In this document: positions 59,076 through 64,000 of the stretch, one piece after another
How the letters are laid out: each line of letters starts with the position of its first letter
Numbering within the stretch: position 1 is the stretch's first letter
From: Nymphaea colorata
Taxonomy: Eukaryota; Streptophyta; Magnoliopsida; Nymphaeales; Nymphaeaceae
Direction: 5' to 3'
DNA length: 64,000 nucleotides
NCBI RefSeq assembly: GCF_008831285.2
Contig: NC_045142.1
Span: 315,001 to 379,000 of the forward strand
Program-made: the position numbers and the translations under genes
Notes under the pieces: generated by a model
Seen by the model: the letters and a program-made list of their open reading frames with translations, nothing else
Told to the model about the DNA's origin: nothing
Databases searched by the model: none

Positions 59076-62000
59076 AAGAGACGAAGAGGACTTGGGTTCC
59101 CACGCATGGATGTTTGTGCCTTATGGGGGGGGGAGGAGGGGCAACCCAGTGACAGAGTGTCCTGCTTCTTAACTGCAAGGAGGCAGGTTAGGATCCACCA
59201 AACCAAAAGTCTGAGCTCAGTGTGGGAGTGGGGCAGGTTGTTACATAGAAGATGTTAAAAGACTGCCCTTCCTGCTCCTGTTCCTCTTTTCTTGCATCTC
59301 AAAGCTGGGAAGTTCCCCATCAAGTCGGTAGGCATCCGCATTTAATACCCTCTCCTTAGAAAGAAAAAAAAAGTTTGGTTATTATGTTTGAACTTTTTTT
59401 CTCTTAAAAAGATGAGAAAGAGGCAAGAGGGACATTCTTTTTTAATTTAATTTGTACTTTTTTCTAAGTTGTGTTTAATTATGTGGTATACTAAATTCAG
59501 GTGATTTATTAAACACTGAGTATTTATTTTATTTATACATTCTATAAAGAAACTATACTTTCATGTTAATCCAAAAAATGCAGAATGGTACTGACTATGT
59601 TACCTAAAATCCAATGACATTGCATAGATAGACATGCAAGAAATTACTGTGGTCCCTTTCTGAGCCTTAACAGCCTTATGGCGTATTTGCAGCTCCCAAG
59701 AACAAATGCCTCCAGGTTTCAATTAACAAGGCAGATAGACAATCACTCAACAAAACAAGAAACGGTCTAAAGATACTCTTAAATCCTTAATCACTATGAT
59801 ATCAGATCATACAGATTGTCTAAAGGCAAGCATATCCATATGAAAGAGTTGCACAGTAGAAAAGCCATTCCTAACGAACCATCATGTAATCTTGACTCTG
59901 ATTCATATACAGGGATAGCCAGTTTCTGCTGCCATCATCATCAACATCACCTCTGTAATGCAAGGACAGCACGTCTGGTGGTAAAATTCTATGAACAGGA
60001 AAAGGAATAGAGAAGGAGCTACAGAAGGATGATTGCCAGTAGTGCCAAATCTTCTGAGCCAAGACATGTCTCAGTGAAGATTTGTCAGTTTTTATGATTT
60101 CACCACCAATTAAGTAAATTGGAATCGGCATGACATTAGTATGAAAATCAGGAAAAGTTCCCTGAGAAGCCAAGCTGTCCCTTTGACTTGATATGTGGTT
60201 AACCTTTTCGTCTGCACAGGAAATCACCAAACAGTATTAGCTAAAACAATATTCCGTTTACAGATCTCAAAGACTGATAAAGATGAGACTGACACAAATC
60301 TTACCAGAAGCTCCAGAGAGAACTTGATTTTTCCGTGCATAGTGTCTCACATGCTGATATGGGCATTGTCCATTGTTGCACTTCCCCCGTAACTCAAACA
60401 TGCAAAATGGCCAGAAGGGATCAATTTCGAGATTGCAATCTTCAGTATCAAGCTTTACCACTTTTCCACCACCAATGCCCTTATTTGTCATGTCTATACT
60501 GAAAATATCCAGCAGATTCTCAGAACACCTAGATTTTAAGCCCTTGTCATGCATACCTTTAGCGGTTGATTCTGTCTGAATTACACCACTGGATGATGCA
60601 TAACTAATCTTGGATAGTGGAAGAACTTTAACTCTACAAACAACATTGAGTGCAGCTGAAGCCACATAGCTACCCATGGTAAAAGGGGATCTGCCAGATT
60701 CACCCAGTGAAGAGCAGCACTCTTCAGAATCGTTATACCTTATAGGTGAAGGATCAACATCATGCAGGCCTGCACCATCATCAGAATGAATTTCAAGTTG
60801 GGATTGATGCTCAACAGTGTTTCCAAGAAGCCCTTGTGGATGATGATCAATATCTGCAACCCAAAAATAATCATTAACTACAGAATTGTTACAAGATGTT
60901 ACTTAGCAGCTATACTGGCACAGATATCTTGTAGTCCAAAGCGGCTTAGGCACCTGCGTAGGCACACCTAGACCTGGTCAGCCACCTTTTTTACTAGGCT
61001 GTAGTACCTAGGCACCCAAACAAAAACAAGGGTCTTAAATTTTTTTCTTCTTCTTCTATTTTTCCCTTCATTTGTTCTTCTTTTTCTCCTATTTACTTCT
61101 TCTTTCCCCTTTTTCTTTCTTTCTTACATTATTTTTGGCCTGCCTAGGCACCACAACTTTTGACTACTACATAAAAGTAACACAGATATTGCGAGATTTT
61201 CAAAAATATCATGATATTTACAAAAAAAACAAATAAAAAGAAAAAACGGAAAAAATCACAAAAATTTGAAAATTTGAAAATTTATCACAAATTTATAGCG
61301 ATTTTTTACTGACATATTAATATTTTTAACGTTTGAATTTCTAATGTTTTTTATTGTTTTTAAATTTTTAAAAATTGCCGAGATTTTCCCAAGATTTACA
61401 AGATAAGAACAACTTCACCAAAAAAATACCTGAGAAAAACCTCGCCAATGTTTTCCCGAGAATGATGGTTGTGGCAATGTTACATGGTTTACAGACAAGA
61501 GGATCTGAAAATTAAAGTAAACAAGCATTTGTCCCATTGTGATTGTACCAAAATTCACGTGCAGAAAGAACTCACCGCCCCAATTTATGACCTGTGACTC
61601 CTACACAACTACTGAAACTCATCCGAGTTTTAGTTAAAAAAAAAAAAAAGAAAAACCACTCAAACTCACGAGAATCCTGTAAGTTGACTTGCGACTTATC
61701 CAAGTCAAATGAATTTTGGGCAGGTTGGGTCAAGTTTAAAGTGAAACATTCAACGAGTTCCCCTACTGGATTGACCCAGTAGGGGGACAATCCCATCTGA
61801 GTCACCTGAGTCAATGGGTTGACTCCGCAAGTTTTTTTTAACGTTGCCTAAAAATGCATTAGGGACCAGGATATAGAAATATCTTTTCAAGCATTACTGA
61901 ACACGCTCTTAGAAATATGTTTTCCCACAGCATTCTGAAAGGTTATATAACATACACATGCAAACACCCAGACCCACAGAACCCCTTCATCCCAGTAAAA

Positions 62001-63627
62001 CATATATCTTACAAAGATTCAGAAAAAAATTTCCTCTAGTTCAATGCTCACAAGAACTTCATCCTACCTGTGATGATCTCAGAAAACTCTATAGCATATT
62101 TCACAATATTAAATCCATTGCATGAAGAGATTCAGTTTTTTTTATTTCAGCATTAGATGATTGAGTATTTATTAGTCAAATCAAATGAGTTCCTCCATGT
62201 AGAGAAATAGTTAGAAGTAGCATCTGGAGAGAAAAAAAGAACGTATGTTTGAATGCTGTATTAGAAAATTGAAAGAGATAGGTTTTGTAAAATTATATGA
62301 TGATTCAAATGCGGTAGCCAGTAGATGTTACAGTTGGATGCAGTGTCCATATCTTACAACTGTTACTATAAAAGCAACACACTAACTCACATTTAACTAT
62401 AGTAAGGATGTTTAGTATACAATCTTAAGTTGCATAAAAGGAAAACAGAAAAGGCATCTGCAGCATAATCCACAAACCTCTGATACCTGCACTTCCATTT
62501 TGTGCTGTCTCTGGAAGTGATTGGTTAGAGAATGACGCCTGTATAAAGCTATTACGAGCAGTCCCATTGTTTCCACCATCAAAATTCTCAAAATCAGAAA
62601 TACTGTTTGTAGAAGCAGGCCCAATCTGTAGTCTAGAGAATAATTTAGACCTCAGAGACGCTTCAAGAAGAGCATCCTGAATCGGATTTGATAAAGAGTC
62701 ATCCAAGTTGTAAATTTGCTGAGGTTCTTTTCCATCCTCATTTGCTGGCCCTACCTCAAGCTTGTTCCCTTCGTCACAGTTCAGTATATATGAAGCACCT
62801 TGACCATCAGCTGGAAACATTTGTTCATCTTCATCTAAAGATGTGCATATATTATCTGACTGTGTATGGACAGCATCATGATTAGACTGTGTGTTAGTTC
62901 CCTTCACAGCACAAGTGGCTGCATGTAACCGACCTGGAGGATCACCATCTGGGCAACTGGATGGGCTAAAACCTGCATCATGACCTATCTTTTTCTGATT
63001 AGCCAATAAATCGTGATTGGCCACAGATTGATTATTTGACTTTGTGACAGCCAAAGCCTCATAGTCAGCTTGTGTTTGAGCGCATAGATAGGGAAATATA
63101 TTTAAGCCACCACCTGGAAGCTTCACATTCACACTTTTCTGTTTATGCCAACCAGAAGACAACAGTGAATGACCCTCCATCAGAGAAGCTTGAAGCTGAG
63201 CTGATAATAATTCTCTTCTCTGGTAGAGATAAGCACATCTTTCATTTGCATCCATCAATGCCCTTTGTGCTTTACGGTATGCTCTCAAAGCATATCTTTC
63301 TTCCATCTCACATCTTCTCCTCAGCTCCTGTGCTTCTTCCAATTCTTTGTCTTGCCACTCCTCAATCTCCATCAAAGTTTGGAAGTCCATACATACTTGT
63401 CCTGAATCTCCATGTTGAACCTTAAGAGTTTAATAGGTTTCAATCGTGAAGACATGCCTTATATGCATCAAAATAATCATATAGAGCAAAAAGAAAAAAA
63501 AAAGGACTTGTTCTCATAGAAGCATATGGGCTTACATCACAAGTCGCAAGCTTGTTGTCAACATGAGCGGCAGATTGAGTTAAAATATCTTGAGGCGTAT
63601 CTTGAGGATTTTTGCCACCAGGTATAC
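54286..63627 (-). CDS. ZFC3H1: Plant ZFC3H1-like nuclear RNA surveillance protein (5' end off window)
   Basis: Exons on minus: 63536-63627, 62487-63420, 60305-60853, 59880-60211, 57372-57470, 57113-57238, 54286-56061; every phase agrees, giving about 1301 visible residues. The first visible exon starts inside a codon, so N-terminal exons lie beyond 64000. Order: coiled-coil ELEEAQELRRRCEMEERYAL with AYRKAQRALMDANERCAY; Ser/Asn-rich linker; the zf-C3H1 finger WPFCMFELRGKCNNGQCPYQH in exon 60305-60853 (C-x7-C-x4-C-x3-H); then LAQKIWHYWQSSFCSSFSIP; then HAT/TPR-like helices (ANPRSVALWVVYLHIFY, YSYELWLMFINSRIS) and the tail SLWRSYFNLHRRLGD with VVEAAKQRGIELE. The animal homologue ZFC3H1 links the nuclear exosome helicase MTR4 to polyadenylated RNA (PAXT). 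The same role in plants is inferred. The last exon is uninterrupted for 1776 bp. Confidence 0.9.
57910..57949. repeat. (TA)n microsatellite
   Basis: A nearly pure TA run inside the 2.4-kb intron 57471-59879, followed by CCCATACCCATACCCATAC at about 57979-57997. Confidence 0.9.
58043..58126. repeat. 42-bp tandem duplication
   Basis: Two copies beginning CCCTGGTGnTAnTATCCACC, at 58043-58084 and 58085-58126, in the same ZFC3H1 intron. Confidence 0.85.
59041..59074. repeat. (TG)n(AG)n compound microsatellite
   Basis: Eight TG units followed by nine AG units. Confidence 0.95.
59127..59375 (+). mobile_element. Possible tRNA-derived SINE in ZFC3H1 intron
   Basis: A GC-rich block in an AT-rich intron reads GGCAACCCAGTGACAGAG (A-box-like), then GGCAGGTTAGGATCCACC (B-box-like, near the GGTTCGAnTCC pattern) about 35 nt later. 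It ends near an A-rich tail GAAAGAAAAAAAAAG at 59358-59373. The spacing suits a Pol III promoter of a SINE. No clear target duplication was found. Confidence 0.4.
60928..61500. mobile_element. Composite repeat with CCTAGGC ends and AT-rich foldback
   Basis: In the 60854-62486 intron, GGCTTAGGCACCTGCGTAGGCACACCTAG at the left and TACCTAGGCACC, TGCCTAGGCACC further right form inverted and direct CCTAGGC repeats, as in common plant foldback elements. This is followed by an AT-rich block (61190-61500) with palindromic ATATCATGATAT at 61206-61217. Boundaries are not resolved. Confidence 0.35.
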
Positions 63628-64000
63628 CTTTAGTCTGGTTAAGAGTCAAGACATATTATAATCACCTCAGGGTGATTTCTCTAAGTTCAATTCTAAGAAT
63701 AAGAGAAGCAATATGCAGCTTGCAAATAACTAATAAGACAGTGGACCAAGAACACTAGCAGATGAATTTTTCAACACATTGAAGCAGCTTGTTCTCCACA
63801 AGGAAATGTAGCTAAAGGGAGCATACGCGAGCCAAATAAGCAAGAGTGTGCTACTGCTACCTACTATGATGACACTTGCTCAAGTCATTATCTTGTTTGG
63901 TTTATATGCAATACCCAAGAAGATACATGTGATCTCAGCTTAGCCACTTTATTCAGATCAATATCATATGCATTAACACGAAATGCATTTGAAATGGATC

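Noticed and set aside
1..64000. CRISPR arrays, operons, plasmid or phage features
   Set aside because: The window is plant nuclear DNA; repeats seen are microsatellites, tandem duplications and foldback elements, not regularly spaced arrays.

Overview
This window is nuclear DNA from a flowering plant. Every recognisable gene is an intron-bearing plant gene, several belong to plant-only families (SIAMESE-related CDK inhibitors, OZ organelle RNA-editing factors, PTF2-type TFIIB proteins, CHX exchangers), introns follow GT-AG rules, and the spacers are AT-rich with many (GA)n/(AT)n microsatellites and small foldback transposons. Which angiosperm lineage it comes from cannot be decided from the sequence. 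There are no bacterial-style operons, CRISPR arrays, rRNA genes or convincing tRNA genes.

Layout. 1-8450 (minus): 5' part of a PTF2-like TFIIB-related gene that continues past the left edge, with very long introns carrying two related foldback MITEs. 8451-13416: spacer with GA-rich and AT-rich repeats and some splice-compatible ORF scraps. 13417-17006 (minus): five-exon OZ/VAR3-type RanBP2 zinc-finger gene with a mitochondrial-looking presequence. 17257-17625 (minus): an orphan exon-like ORF I cannot name. 17626-20670: spacer with a LINE RNase H remnant and a strong hairpin. 20671-21030 (plus): single-exon SIAMESE-related CDK inhibitor. 21031-28477: gene-poor spacer. 28478-38364 (minus): ELP1, scaffold subunit of Elongator, with a hAT-type MITE in intron 3 and a tandem duplication that copies the exon 2 splice acceptor. 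38365-41195: spacer plus the leader of the next gene. 41196-44844 (plus): ArfGAP of the AGD6/AGD7 type. 44845-47116: 3' UTR and spacer. 47117-51107 (minus): CHX-type cation/H+ antiporter. 51108-54285: spacer. 54286-63627 (minus): most of a plant ZFC3H1-like nuclear RNA surveillance gene, whose N-terminal exons lie beyond the right edge.

The genes are ordinary neighbours rather than a functional cluster: Pol transcription, organelle RNA editing, cell-cycle control, tRNA wobble modification, COPI traffic, ion homeostasis and nuclear RNA decay. Coding models were built by joining frames across GT/AG sites with matching phases. In the six main genes every internal junction is phase-consistent. 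I did not find a convincing undescribed multi-gene system. The most useful observations are the partial exon duplication inside ELP1, the intact-ended hAT MITE with an 8-bp target duplication, the foldback MITE pair in PTF2, the orphan ORF, and several hairpins.
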